A DNA stretch of 64,000 nucleotides from Rhodopseudomonas palustris (GTDB lineage: Bacteria; Pseudomonadota; Alphaproteobacteria; Rhizobiales; Xanthobacteraceae), in NCBI GenBank assembly GCA_016215605.1, contig JACRJB010000068.1, positions 124,001-188,000 on the forward strand, in the 5' to 3' direction. The stretch's first letter is position 1. Each line of letters starts with the position of its first letter. The notes under the pieces are model-generated. The model saw only the letters and a program-made list of their open reading frames with translations, was not told where the DNA came from and ran no database searches. Positions 27,252 through 35,452 of this stretch are shown here, one piece after another. Both the position numbers and the translations under genes were made by a program.

Positions 27252-28850
27252 GTGACGTCATCACAACATCCGACCACCCGCGTCGTCAGCGTCGCGGACA
27301 TTCATGCAGCTTTGATCGAGGGGCGCGAAATCGCCTTGCTCGATGTGCGGGAGGAGGGGCCGTTTTCGCGTGGCCATCCGCTGTTCGCGGTGCCGCTGCC
27401 GCTCAGCCGGATCGAACTGGATGTGCTCGATCTGGTGCCGCGCCTCGACGCGCCGATCGTGCTCTACGACGACGGCGAAGGCCTGGTCGCGCGTGCCGCG
27501 CATAAGCTGGCTTCGCTCGGCTACAGCAACGTCGCGCGGCTCGACGGTGGGCTCGATGGCTGGCGTCGCGCAGGCGGCGAAGTGTTCATCGACGTCAACG
27601 TGCCGAGCAAGGCGTTCGGCGAGTTGGTGGAGTCGCAGCGGCATACGCCGTCGCTGCCGGCCGCGGAGGTCGAACGACTGATCAAGGATCAGGCCGACAT
27701 CGTCGTGCTGGATTCGCGCCGCTTCGAGGAATATCGCACGATGTCGATCCCGACCGGAACCAGCGTGCCGGGGGGCGAGCTGGTGCTGCGGCTGCAGGAT
27801 GTCGCGCCGCGGCCGGAGACGACGGTGATCGTCAATTGCGCCGGGCGCACGCGCTCGATCATCGGCACGCAATCGCTGATCAACGCCGGCATCCCGAACA
27901 AGGTCTACGCGCTGCGCAACGGCACGATCGGCTGGACGCTGGCGGGGTTGCAGGTGGAGCGCGGCGCGGACAAGCGGTTTCCGGAGCTGTCCGAGCCGGC
28001 GAGGAAGGTTGCGTGTCAGCGTGCGCAGGCGCTCGCGGCTCGCGTCGGCGTCAGAACCATCGATAGGGACACCCTGGCGCAATGGCGCAACCGGCGCGAC
28101 GTGACGTTGTACTTGCTCGACGTCCGCACGCCGGAGGAATTCAACGCCGGACATTTGGCCGGCTTTCGTTCGGCGCCGGGCGGGCAGTTGGTGCAGGCGA
28201 CCGACGAATGGGTCGGCGTGCGCCATGCCCGTCTGGTAATGGCCGACGATGACGGCGTGCGGGCGACGCTCGCCGCCTCGTGGCTGATCCAGATGGGCTG
28301 GCGCGACGTCCATGTCTTGCAGGGGCCGATCGCGGGCGACCTCGAGACCGGACCCCGGCCGCCGCGCCGGCCGCCGTTACCAGACACAGCGATCACGGCG
28401 TTGACGCCCGCAGAGCTTGCGGCAGAGCTGGACTCCTCGATCGTGATCGATCTGGCGCCGAGCCCGCGTCATGCCGCCGGCCACATTCCGGGCGCCTGGT
28501 TCGCGGTGCGTGCACAACTGGCCGAGGCGTTGCACCGATTGCCGCCGGAGGGGCGTCTGGTGCTGACGTCGTGGGACGGCGCGCTGGCGCACTACGCCGC
28601 CGCGGAACTGCTGGCGCTGACGGGACGCCCGGCGGCGCTGCTGAGCGGCGGCACGCAAGCCTGGGAAGCGGCGGGCCTGCCGCTGGAGTCCGGCATCGCG
28701 CGCGCCGCGGTCGACGTCGACGACGTCTACAAGCGTCCCTATGAAGGCACCGACAACGCCGCGGCCGCGATGCAGGCCTATCTCGACTGGGAGTTCGGCC
28801 TGGTCGAGCAACTCGCCCGCGACGGCACCCACGGCTTCCGCGTGCTTTGA
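27252..28850 (+). CDS. Four-domain rhodanese-like protein
   Basis: The 532-residue cytosolic protein starts at GTG 27252 and contains four rhodanese folds. Domain 2 (about 135-235) has an intact active-site loop NCAGRTRS with cysteine. Domains 1 (YDDGEG), 3 (ADDDGVRA) and 4 (SWDGALAH) lack the cysteine and are probably structural. Rhodaneses move sulfane sulfur from thiosulfate or persulfides. It follows the importer and DUF1847 genes after 97 bases. With the surrounding sulfur genes, a sulfur-carrier role for assimilated organosulfur is likely. Confidence 0.9.
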   Translation: MTSSQHPTTRVVSVADIHAALIEGREIALLDVREEGPFSRGHPLFAVPLPLSRIELDVLDLVPRLDAPIVLYDDGEGLVARAAHKLASLGYSNVARLDGGLDGWRRAGGEVFIDVNVPSKAFGELVESQRHTPSLPAAEVERLIKDQADIVVLDSRRFEEYRTMSIPTGTSVPGGELVLRLQDVAPRPETTVIVNCAGRTRSIIGTQSLINAGIPNKVYALRNGTIGWTLAGLQVERGADKRFPELSEPARKVACQRAQALAARVGVRTIDRDTLAQWRNRRDVTLYLLDVRTPEEFNAGHLAGFRSAPGGQLVQATDEWVGVRHARLVMADDDGVRATLAASWLIQMGWRDVHVLQGPIAGDLETGPRPPRRPPLPDTAITALTPAELAAELDSSIVIDLAPSPRHAAGHIPGAWFAVRAQLAEALHRLPPEGRLVLTSWDGALAHYAAAELLALTGRPAALLSGGTQAWEAAGLPLESGIARAAVDVDDVYKRPYEGTDNAAAAMQAYLDWEFGLVEQLARDGTHGFRVL

Positions 28851-29161
28851 ATCGGCGCGACGGCTGCTTGTCGTGCGCCCGGCCGCACGGACTCGAGCCA
28901 TCGACTCATAAATCTGCAGTTGCTCAGGCGAGGGCGCTCGACCAGGCAGCCGACCGCCCCTGCGTTCGCGGGGACACCCGTCAAGATAACGGAGGCGCGT
29001 CCGTGATAACGGAAAAGCTGTCCGTTCGGGCGACGGCTCGGATGCTTTGTTGGAGGAAAGCGACGAGACGGATTTGGTTGTCGTTGAGCGATTTGGAGCA
29101 TGCTCGTACTCTTACTCGGGACAGACGAAGTCAATTTCGTCTCAGATCGATGGAGCGAGCC
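28851..29161. other. Intergenic region upstream of the Met-rich gene
   Basis: The 311-base gap carries a 9-base direct repeat GATAACGGA at 28985-28993 and 29005-29013, spaced 20 bases, two helical turns apart, about 150-180 bases before the Met-rich start. Nothing else is supported. Confidence 0.45.
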
Positions 29162-29497
29162 ATGAACACCGCGATGCAGATGATGCCCATGATGCCGATG
29201 ATGGGCGGCATGAACCCGATGATGAACCCCATGATGATGAACCCGATGATGGCCGGGATGTCGATGATGGGGATGCCCGGCATGCCGGTGCCCATGCCGA
29301 TGATGATGTGCAAGATGACCTGCACGATGTCGCCGGCCGGGATGATGACCTGCGAAATGGCGCCGATGGATCCGGCCATGAAGGACATCTTCATGCAGTG
29401 CTGCCAAAACATGATGACCATGATGGGCAACGGCATGCCGATGATGATGAACTGCGGCGGCATGATGATGATGGGCATGATGCCCGCCAAGGCCTGA
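29162..29497 (+). CDS. Methionine-rich small protein with six cysteines (putative metal binder)
   Basis: The 111-residue protein has 47 methionines (about 42 percent), in MMxMM and NPMMM repeats, and six cysteines, including a CC pair, in its second half. GGAGCG at 29152-29157 precedes the ATG. It has no clear signal peptide, though a short N-terminal hydrophobic character cannot exclude membrane contact. Met-rich motifs bind Cu(I)/Ag(I) or act as oxidant sinks, and high methionine may also serve as a sulfur store. I recognise no named family. It has its own terminator at 29522-29547 and is a monocistronic unit between the rhodanese gene and the convergent cupin regulator. Translation is convincing because the Met codons keep one frame with a strong RBS. 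Confidence 0.8.
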   Translation: MNTAMQMMPMMPMMGGMNPMMNPMMMNPMMAGMSMMGMPGMPVPMPMMMCKMTCTMSPAGMMTCEMAPMDPAMKDIFMQCCQNMMTMMGNGMPMMMNCGGMMMMGMMPAKA

Positions 29498-29521
29498 CGT
29501 CTCGGTCTCTTGATCAGCCAG

Positions 29522-29547
29522 AAGGGCCGGCGTTCGCCGGCCTTTTT
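29522..29547 (+). terminator. Rho-independent terminator after the Met-rich gene
   Basis: Stem AAGGGCCGGC / GCCGGCCTT with a four-base GTTC loop, followed by a run of T residues. It may also serve the convergent cupin regulator. Confidence 0.8.
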
Positions 29548-29581
29548 GCTGCGTGGCGTCTTGCTGCGCGGAGTCCCGGCG

Positions 29582-30208
29582 TCAGCCGATCGCCTCGACG
29601 TAAGTCATCACCAGGAACAGCACGGCTTCTTCTGTGCCGAGATTGCGATAGCTGTGCGCCACGTCGGCTTCGAACAGGATGGCGTCGCCCTCGGTCAGGA
29701 TCACCGGGCGCTCCGCGCCCGAGGCGATCTCGACCGCGCCCTTGGAGACCACCAGATTCTCCCGCGTGCCGGGCGCGTGAGCCTCGGCCTCCTCGCGATG
29801 CAACGGCGCCAGCCGCAGTTCGTAGAATTCGACCTGCCGCTCGCCGTCGTAGGGAAACAGCGCGCGGGAGGTGAACTGCCCTTGGTTCGACGACAACAGC
29901 TTGGCGCTCTTGCGCCGGAACACCTGCGGATGATGCGCGTCCTCGGTGGCGATCAGGCTCGCAAACGGCACGCCGAGCGCGGTCGCCACCTTCCAGAGCA
30001 GCCCGATGGTCGGCGTGCTCTTGCCGGTTTCGATCTGGCCGAGCATGGCGCGGCTGACGCCGGACTGCTTGGCGAGGCGTTCGAGCGAATGGCCCTGCCG
30101 GATCCGCAAGCGACGGAGATTCTTGCCGACGATGGCGGGCAGATCGACGGAGAGGTGTCCGAGGTCCGCGCCGCCGTTCGACCCGAGCGGGAACCCCGCA
30201 TCAGTCAT
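29582..30208 (-). CDS. XRE-family HTH regulator with C-terminal cupin domain
   Basis: The 208-residue protein has an N-terminal XRE helix-turn-helix (about 26-85: LRRLRIRQGHSLERLAKQSGV, then RAMLGQIETGKSTPTIGLLWKV) and a C-terminal cupin (about 120-205: ENLVVSKGAVEIASGAERPVILTEGDAILFEADVAHSYRN). This architecture is common in regulators of amino acid, polyamine or sulfur metabolism, where the cupin senses a small effector. It overlaps the small upstream membrane protein gene by four bases. Target genes are unknown; neighbours are sulfonate genes. Confidence 0.87.
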   Translation of the reverse strand: MTDAGFPLGSNGGADLGHLSVDLPAIVGKNLRRLRIRQGHSLERLAKQSGVSRAMLGQIETGKSTPTIGLLWKVATALGVPFASLIATEDAHHPQVFRRKSAKLLSSNQGQFTSRALFPYDGERQVEFYELRLAPLHREEAEAHAPGTRENLVVSKGAVEIASGAERPVILTEGDAILFEADVAHSYRNLGTEEAVLFLVMTYVEAIG

Positions 30209-30417
30209 AGGTCGCCTCTCCCGACCAGCCGGCCGATCATCATCGGGATCGGCGCCATCACCCAGCACGGCCAGAAACCGAAGAAGAAGGCCGGTGCGTA
30301 GAACGGAAACGGTTGAACCGGGTGTTGGGCTGCGATCGGAGCTTCCGCCAGTTGAAGAGCCTTGCGGCGTTCGCGATAGGATCTCAGATCGATGACATTT
30401 GCCGCTTGGGAAGACAT
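30205..30417 (-). CDS. Small putative membrane protein
   Basis: A 70-residue protein with a basic N-terminus (DLRSYRERRKAL) and one hydrophobic segment (PFYAPAFFFGFWPCWVMAPIPMM). Its stop overlaps the start of the XRE-cupin regulator (ATGA), so it is translated with it. No family is recognised; the overlap is the main reason to accept it as real. Confidence 0.65.
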   Translation of the reverse strand: MSSQAANVIDLRSYRERRKALQLAEAPIAAQHPVQPFPFYAPAFFFGFWPCWVMAPIPMMIGRLVGRGDL

Positions 30418-30481
30418 GCTACCTCACCGCTGCCGGTCGATGGTCGTTCGGTTCCGCTGATCGGACTTGTGGCGCGTCGGT

Positions 30482-31462
30482 TCACGAGCCGCGGGGCGTC
30501 CAGATCTTCACCGCGTCGGTCTTCACCTTGGTGGGGATCAGGCCCTCGGCGAAGAACACGTCGGCGATTTTCTGTTGTTCGGACAGGCCGTCGGGCGTGA
30601 CTCGGTCGACCGCGTAGGAGCGGTGGCTGTTGGCTTCTTCGACGATGGCGGGCTCGATGCTCCATAATCCCGCCAGCAGCGCCGCGGCGTCCTTGGGGTG
30701 CTCCTTCACCCAGCGCCCGGTCTCCGCGAGCTTGGTGTAAATCACGTTTAGCACGTCGCTGCGCTTGTCGGCGAACGCTGCGGAGGCGAGATAATAGCGC
30801 TTGTAGCTGGCGAGCCCGCCGGAGCCGTCCGACAGAACGTGCGCATTGGTCTGGTGGCGCGCACTGGTGTAGAACGGGTCCCACGCCACCCAGGCGTCGA
30901 CATTGTTGCTGACGAAAGCGGCGCGGCCGTCGGCTGGCGCGAGATAAGCAGGGGTAATGTCCTTGAAGGTGAGCCCGGCCTTGGCCAGCGCCGCGAGCAG
31001 CAGATAGTGGCTGCCGGCGCCCTTGGTCACCGCGACCTTCTTGCCCTTCAGATCGGCCAGCGTCTGGATCGGCGATTTCTCCGCGACGAGAATTGCCTGT
31101 GCCGACGGCGATGCTTTCTCTTCGGCGACATAAGCCAGCTGCGCACCAGCCGCCTGTGCGAAGATCGGCACGGTGTCGGCGACATCGGCGCCGAAATCGA
31201 CGCTGCCGACATTGATCGATTCGAGCAGCGGCAGGCCGCTGGTGAATTCGTTCCAGGTGACCTTGACGCCGAGCGGCGCCAGCGCCTTGTCCAGCTCGCC
31301 GTTCGATTTCAGAACCGCGATCAGGGTCGATGAGCGCTGGTAGCCGATCCGTACGGTGTCCGACGACGACTGCGCGAAGCCGGGTTGGCTGAAAAAGCCG
31401 ATCGACGTAGCGGCCAAGGCCGACGCGAGGGCCGACAGCAGGATGGAGCGTCGCGAGATCAT
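30482..31462 (-). CDS. ssuA: Sulfonate ABC importer binding protein (SsuA-like)
   Basis: The 326-residue protein starts MISRRSILLSALASALAATSIGF, a signal peptide with twin arginines, cleaved near FAQSS. It matches aliphatic sulfonate binders: VRIGYQRSSTLIAVLKSNGELDKAL, WNEFTSGLPLLESINVGSVDFG and KGAGSHYLLLAALAKAGL. No permease or ATPase follows it, so it must use components encoded elsewhere. It is divergent from the sulfoacetaldehyde dehydrogenase operon, which fits supply of a C2 sulfonate. Confidence 0.9.
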   Translation of the reverse strand: MISRRSILLSALASALAATSIGFFSQPGFAQSSSDTVRIGYQRSSTLIAVLKSNGELDKALAPLGVKVTWNEFTSGLPLLESINVGSVDFGADVADTVPIFAQAAGAQLAYVAEEKASPSAQAILVAEKSPIQTLADLKGKKVAVTKGAGSHYLLLAALAKAGLTFKDITPAYLAPADGRAAFVSNNVDAWVAWDPFYTSARHQTNAHVLSDGSGGLASYKRYYLASAAFADKRSDVLNVIYTKLAETGRWVKEHPKDAAALLAGLWSIEPAIVEEANSHRSYAVDRVTPDGLSEQQKIADVFFAEGLIPTKVKTDAVKIWTPRGS

Positions 31463-31878
31463 TACGGAGCCTTCCTGACGAGACGGGCGATGTCGCCGCG
31501 GATGAGGCGATCGCACGGCTCATTGTGCTTCATTTTGGACCTTCATCTTGCCGATCGCGCGTTCCGTCGGCAATTCTGCAGTTTCCGTGAAGGCGGCTCA
31601 TTTGTGCTTCGTGAAGTTTGCCGCCGAGAAAATCATTTCTCGCCGGTGTCGGCGCCAGTGGAGCGGCTGAATGGAGCGATGTCGATCACGCTCGCGAGGA
31701 ATGGATATTCCGATTAATTATCGATGGGCAGTACAGTCGGACTGCGTAGTTGGCATTCGAGGGAATGCTATTTCGAATCGGAGGAGGCCACGCGACGATT
31801 TGATCTGAGGCAAAGTCGGTCGTCATGAGCCGAACCAAAAGTCTCTGCAGAAGCGAATGGCTTGCAGAGGTAGGATAG
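31463..31878. other. Divergent intergenic region between the sulfonate binder and sauS-type genes
   Basis: This 416-base stretch is AT-richer than its surroundings and should hold the promoters for both directions. I see no convincing dyad, terminator or sigma-54 site in it. Confidence 0.5.
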
Positions 31879-33330
31879 ATGACGAGTGCTGCTGCGGACA
31901 ACGAGACGTCCGTCCCGCAAGACCCCGATGTCATCGCAGCCGTCGTCCGCCGTGCGCGGAAAGCCCAGGCGGCGTTCGCCAGCGCGAGCCAGGAGACCGC
32001 CGACTCGGCGGTGCGTGCACTCGCTTGGGCGATCTATCGGCCGGACCGCGCTCGCGAACTGGCGACGCTCGCCGTGGCCGATACGGCGCTCGGCAATGTG
32101 GCGGACAAGATCGTCAAGAAGCAGCGTAAGACCTTCGGGACGCTGCGCGACCTGCTGCGGGTGAAATCCGTCGGGCTGATCGAGCAGGACGCCGCGCGCG
32201 GCCTCGTCAAATACGCCAAGCCGATCGGCGTCGTCGCGGCGCTGACACCATCGACCAATCCGGGCGCGACGCCGGTCAACAAGGCGATGATGGCGCTGAA
32301 GGGCCGCAACGCGATCATCATCGCGCCGTCGCCGCTCGGCTACGCCACCACCGCGCGCGCGGTCGCGTTGATGCGGGCGGAGTTGGCGTCGATCGCGCTG
32401 GATCCGGATCTGGTGCAGGTGCTGCCGGCGCCGGTGACCAAGCAGGCGACCGACGTTTTGATGAAGGCGGTCGATCTGGTGGTCGTCACCGGATCGCAGG
32501 ATAACGTCCGGCGCGCGGCCGCCAGCGGCACGCCGGCGATCGGCGTCGGCGTCGGCAACGTGCCGGTGATCATCGACGAGACGGCGGATCTCACGGATGC
32601 CGCCGTGAAGATCGCGGCGTCGAAGACGTTCGACAATGCCACCTCCTGTTCGTCGGAGAACGCGCTGGTGATCGTCGATGTGGTCTACGATCAGGCGATC
32701 GATGCCTTGCGCCGAGCCGGCGCCCATCTCTGCAGCGCCGAGGAGACGCAGCGGATCGAGCGCACTCTGTGGCAGCGCGGCAAGCTCGATCGCAATCTGA
32801 TCGCGCGGGATGCCTCGGTGCTGGCGTCCGCTTTCGGGCTTCCGGCGGAAGCCGCATCGGCGCGGTTCTTCCTCGCCGAGGAAACCGAAATCGGCAAGGC
32901 GCATCCGCTGTCGGGCGAGAAGCTGGCGCTGGTGCTCACGGTGTATCGCGCTCGCGATTTCGCCGCCGCCAAGGCGATCGTGCGCGACATTCTCGCGTAT
33001 CAGGGACGCGGCCATTCGGTCGGGTTGCATTCGCGCAACGCGGCGCGCGGCGATGAACTCGCGGCCGATCTCGACGTCGCGAGGGTGTTGGTGAACTTCG
33101 CCCATACTTTCGGCAATGGCGGCGGGTTCGATTCGGGCCTCAACTTCACGCTGTCGATGGGCTGCGGCTCCTGGCAGAAGAATTCGATCTCGGAGAATCT
33201 GAACTATCGCCACTTCCTCAACATCACCCATCTGGTCCGGGTGATCCCGGAGGATCGGCCGAGCGAGCAGGCGTTGTTCGGTCCGCATTGGGCGAAGATC
33301 GGCTACGCGCCGCGCGGCGATGAATCGTGA
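31879..33330 (+). CDS. sauS: Sulfoacetaldehyde dehydrogenase (CoA-acylating), SauS-type
   Basis: The 483-residue aldehyde dehydrogenase belongs to the acylating EutE/AdhE-N class: TPSTNPGATPVNKAMMALKGRNAIIIAPSP, a catalytic Cys in NATSCSSENALVIV, and VGVGNVPVIID. The neighbours (SucCD-like ligase and Xsc) point to reduction of sulfoacetyl-CoA to sulfoacetaldehyde, as in the SauS route. Acetaldehyde or propanal dehydrogenase activity is the alternative, but there are no microcompartment genes. It is the first gene of a four-gene operon. Confidence 0.85.
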   Translation: MTSAAADNETSVPQDPDVIAAVVRRARKAQAAFASASQETADSAVRALAWAIYRPDRARELATLAVADTALGNVADKIVKKQRKTFGTLRDLLRVKSVGLIEQDAARGLVKYAKPIGVVAALTPSTNPGATPVNKAMMALKGRNAIIIAPSPLGYATTARAVALMRAELASIALDPDLVQVLPAPVTKQATDVLMKAVDLVVVTGSQDNVRRAAASGTPAIGVGVGNVPVIIDETADLTDAAVKIAASKTFDNATSCSSENALVIVDVVYDQAIDALRRAGAHLCSAEETQRIERTLWQRGKLDRNLIARDASVLASAFGLPAEAASARFFLAEETEIGKAHPLSGEKLALVLTVYRARDFAAAKAIVRDILAYQGRGHSVGLHSRNAARGDELAADLDVARVLVNFAHTFGNGGGFDSGLNFTLSMGCGSWQKNSISENLNYRHFLNITHLVRVIPEDRPSEQALFGPHWAKIGYAPRGDES

Positions 33331-33346
33331 TCGGCGGGCAGCTGAG

Positions 33347-34474
33347 ATGAACCTGCTCGAACACGCCGCCAAGACTCTGGTGCTGGCGCCCGCCGGCATC
33401 GCCACGCTGCCGGGGCGGCTTTGCGCGACGCCCGAGGAAGCCGCCGCTGCCGTCGCCGCGCTGCGGCCGGCGATGGTCAAGGCTCAGGTGCCGGCAGGCA
33501 AGCGTGGCAAAGCCGGGGGCATCCGGCCGGCAGACGGCGCCGAGCAGGCCGAAGTAGTCGCGCGCGACATTCTGGCGATGACCATCGATGGCCATCGGGT
33601 GTCCAGTGTGCTGGTCGAGCAGCGTGCAACCATCGCGCGGGAGTACTATGCCGCTGTGCTGTGCGACCCCGTCCGCCGCGTCCCGCTCGTGCTGTTCTCT
33701 CCGGACGGTGGAGTCGACATCGAAGCGACGGCGGCGCGCGCGCCGGCGAGGTTGCGCCGCTACGAGGTCGATCTGCTGCACGGCTTTTCGCGGGACGAAG
33801 CGGAGCAGTTCACGGCGGGGCTCGATCTGCACGACGCGCGCGGCGCCGTCATCGATGTGCTGGTCCGACTGTACGACGCCTTTGTCGGCAGCGACGCCGA
33901 ACTGGTCGAGATCAATCCGCTGGCGGTGCTGGTCGACGGGCGTGTCATTGCCCTCGATGCCAAGGTCAAGCTCGATGACGCGGCCGCGTTTCGTCAGCCG
34001 GTGCTCGCCGCTGCCGCCGCGGCCGAACCGGCGACCGAGCTGGAGCGGCGCGGCGCGGCCGCCGGTCTGAAATTCCTGCAGTTCGACGGTAATGTCGGTG
34101 TGCTCGCCAACGGTGCCGGGCTGACCATGACGACGATGGACGTGATCCGGCATTTCGGCGGCCGGCCGGCGAATTTCCTCGAGATCGGCGGCGAGGCCTA
34201 CACCAAGTCGGAGACCGCGCTCGGCCTGGTGCTCGACAATCCCGGGGTGAAGAGTCTCGTCGTGAATTTCTGCGGCGCGTTCGCCCGCACCGATGTGATG
34301 GCCGCGGGCGTAGTACAGGCTTGGCACAAATTGAATCCGTCGGTGCCGGTGTTCTTCTCGATTCACGGCACCGGCGAGGACGAGGCGATCCGGCTGGTGC
34401 GCGAGCAGCTCGGGATCGAACCTTTCGACCTGATGGAGGACGCGGTGAAGGCTGCGGTCGAGGCGGCGTCATGA
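33347..34474 (+). CDS. ADP-forming acyl-CoA ligase beta subunit (SucC-like; probable sulfoacetate-CoA ligase)
   Basis: The 375-residue ATP-grasp subunit has SucC features: KAQVPAGKRGKAGGI, ELVEINPLAVLVDGRVIALDAKVKLDD, the GNVGVLANGAGLTMTTMD CoA-side loop and GGRPANFLEIGG. With the alpha subunit it makes a CoA thioester with ATP. In this operon the acid is probably sulfoacetate, like the ADP-forming SauCD ligases described in Bilophila; succinate or malate cannot be excluded. The start at 33347 gives MNLLEHAAK, typical for the family. It overlaps the alpha gene by four bases. Confidence 0.85.
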   Translation: MNLLEHAAKTLVLAPAGIATLPGRLCATPEEAAAAVAALRPAMVKAQVPAGKRGKAGGIRPADGAEQAEVVARDILAMTIDGHRVSSVLVEQRATIAREYYAAVLCDPVRRVPLVLFSPDGGVDIEATAARAPARLRRYEVDLLHGFSRDEAEQFTAGLDLHDARGAVIDVLVRLYDAFVGSDAELVEINPLAVLVDGRVIALDAKVKLDDAAAFRQPVLAAAAAAEPATELERRGAAAGLKFLQFDGNVGVLANGAGLTMTTMDVIRHFGGRPANFLEIGGEAYTKSETALGLVLDNPGVKSLVVNFCGAFARTDVMAAGVVQAWHKLNPSVPVFFSIHGTGEDEAIRLVREQLGIEPFDLMEDAVKAAVEAAS

Positions 34475-35370
34475 TCATTTTCCGCAAGCAGCACCGCGTC
34501 CTGGTCCAGGGGATCACCGGCAAGCAGGGCTCGTTCTGGACCGAGAAGATGCTCGGCGCGGGCACCCGTATCGTCGCCGGCGTCAATCCGAAGCGGGCCG
34601 GCGACATCTATCTCGACGCGCCGGTCTATGCGTCGGCGAAGAAGGCAATGGCCGAGACGCCGTTCGACGTCGCGGTGATGTTCATCCCGCCGGCGCTGGC
34701 CAAGGAGGCGGCGCTCGACGCGATCGAGGCCGGTGCGAAGCTGCTGGTGGTGCTGACCGAGCACATCCCGATTCACGACGTGATGGCGATCCATGCGGTG
34801 GCGCGGATCAACGGCACACGCATCCTCGGGCCGAACACTGCGGGGCTGGTGACTCCCGGCGAGGGCTTTGTCGGCATCATGCCCGGGCACAATGACAGCA
34901 TCTTCCGGCCGGGCGCGATCGGTGTGGTGTCGCGCAGCGGCAGTCTCGGTACGCTGGTCTCGCTCAATCTCACCCGCGCGGGGCTCGGACAGTCGGCCTT
35001 CATCGGCATCGGCGGTGATCCGATGATCGGGACGACGACGCGCGACGCGCTGGAGGCGCTCGATCGCGATCCGCGGACGCAGGCGATCGTGCTGGTCGGC
35101 GAGATCGGCGGCGCGATGGAGGAAGACGCGGCGGTTCATGCCGCCGGGATGTCGAAGCCGGTGGTCGCCTTCATCGCCGGTCGTGCGGCGCCGCCGGGAA
35201 AGAAGATGGGCCACGCCGGCGCCATCGTCGGCGCGTCCGGCGGCAGCTACGCCGGCAAGCGCGATGCGCTCGAGCGCGCGGGCGTGACAGTGGTCGATAC
35301 CCCGGCGCAGATTCCCGATGCCGTCCGGCGTCGATTGGCCGAGCGGCCGCCGCAAGCTGCAAGTGACTGA
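34471..35370 (+). CDS. ADP-forming acyl-CoA ligase alpha subunit (SucD-like; probable sulfoacetate-CoA ligase)
   Basis: The 299-residue protein has the SucD start VLVQGITGKQGSFWTEKM, GVNPKRAG, the GPNTAGLV and SRSGSLGT CoA-binding loops, IGIGGDPMIGTT, and the phosphorylated-histidine motif KKMGHAGAIV. It pairs with the beta subunit encoded just upstream. Its insertion between SauS-type and Xsc genes supports sulfoacetate activation. Confidence 0.87.
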   Translation: MIIFRKQHRVLVQGITGKQGSFWTEKMLGAGTRIVAGVNPKRAGDIYLDAPVYASAKKAMAETPFDVAVMFIPPALAKEAALDAIEAGAKLLVVLTEHIPIHDVMAIHAVARINGTRILGPNTAGLVTPGEGFVGIMPGHNDSIFRPGAIGVVSRSGSLGTLVSLNLTRAGLGQSAFIGIGGDPMIGTTTRDALEALDRDPRTQAIVLVGEIGGAMEEDAAVHAAGMSKPVVAFIAGRAAPPGKKMGHAGAIVGASGGSYAGKRDALERAGVTVVDTPAQIPDAVRRRLAERPPQAASD

Positions 35371-35452
35371 TCACCCCGGTTCGCCATGGCAACGCCGCGG
35401 CGGCGCGACCATTGCGATTCTCTCGACCCCACCCTGCCAACAGGAACCGACC

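Noticed and set aside
29131..29490. Hydrophobic Ile/Met-rich minus-strand frame opposite the Met-rich gene
   Set aside because: It is the complement of repeated ATG codons (CAT/ATC) and has no credible RBS; the plus strand has RBS and terminator.
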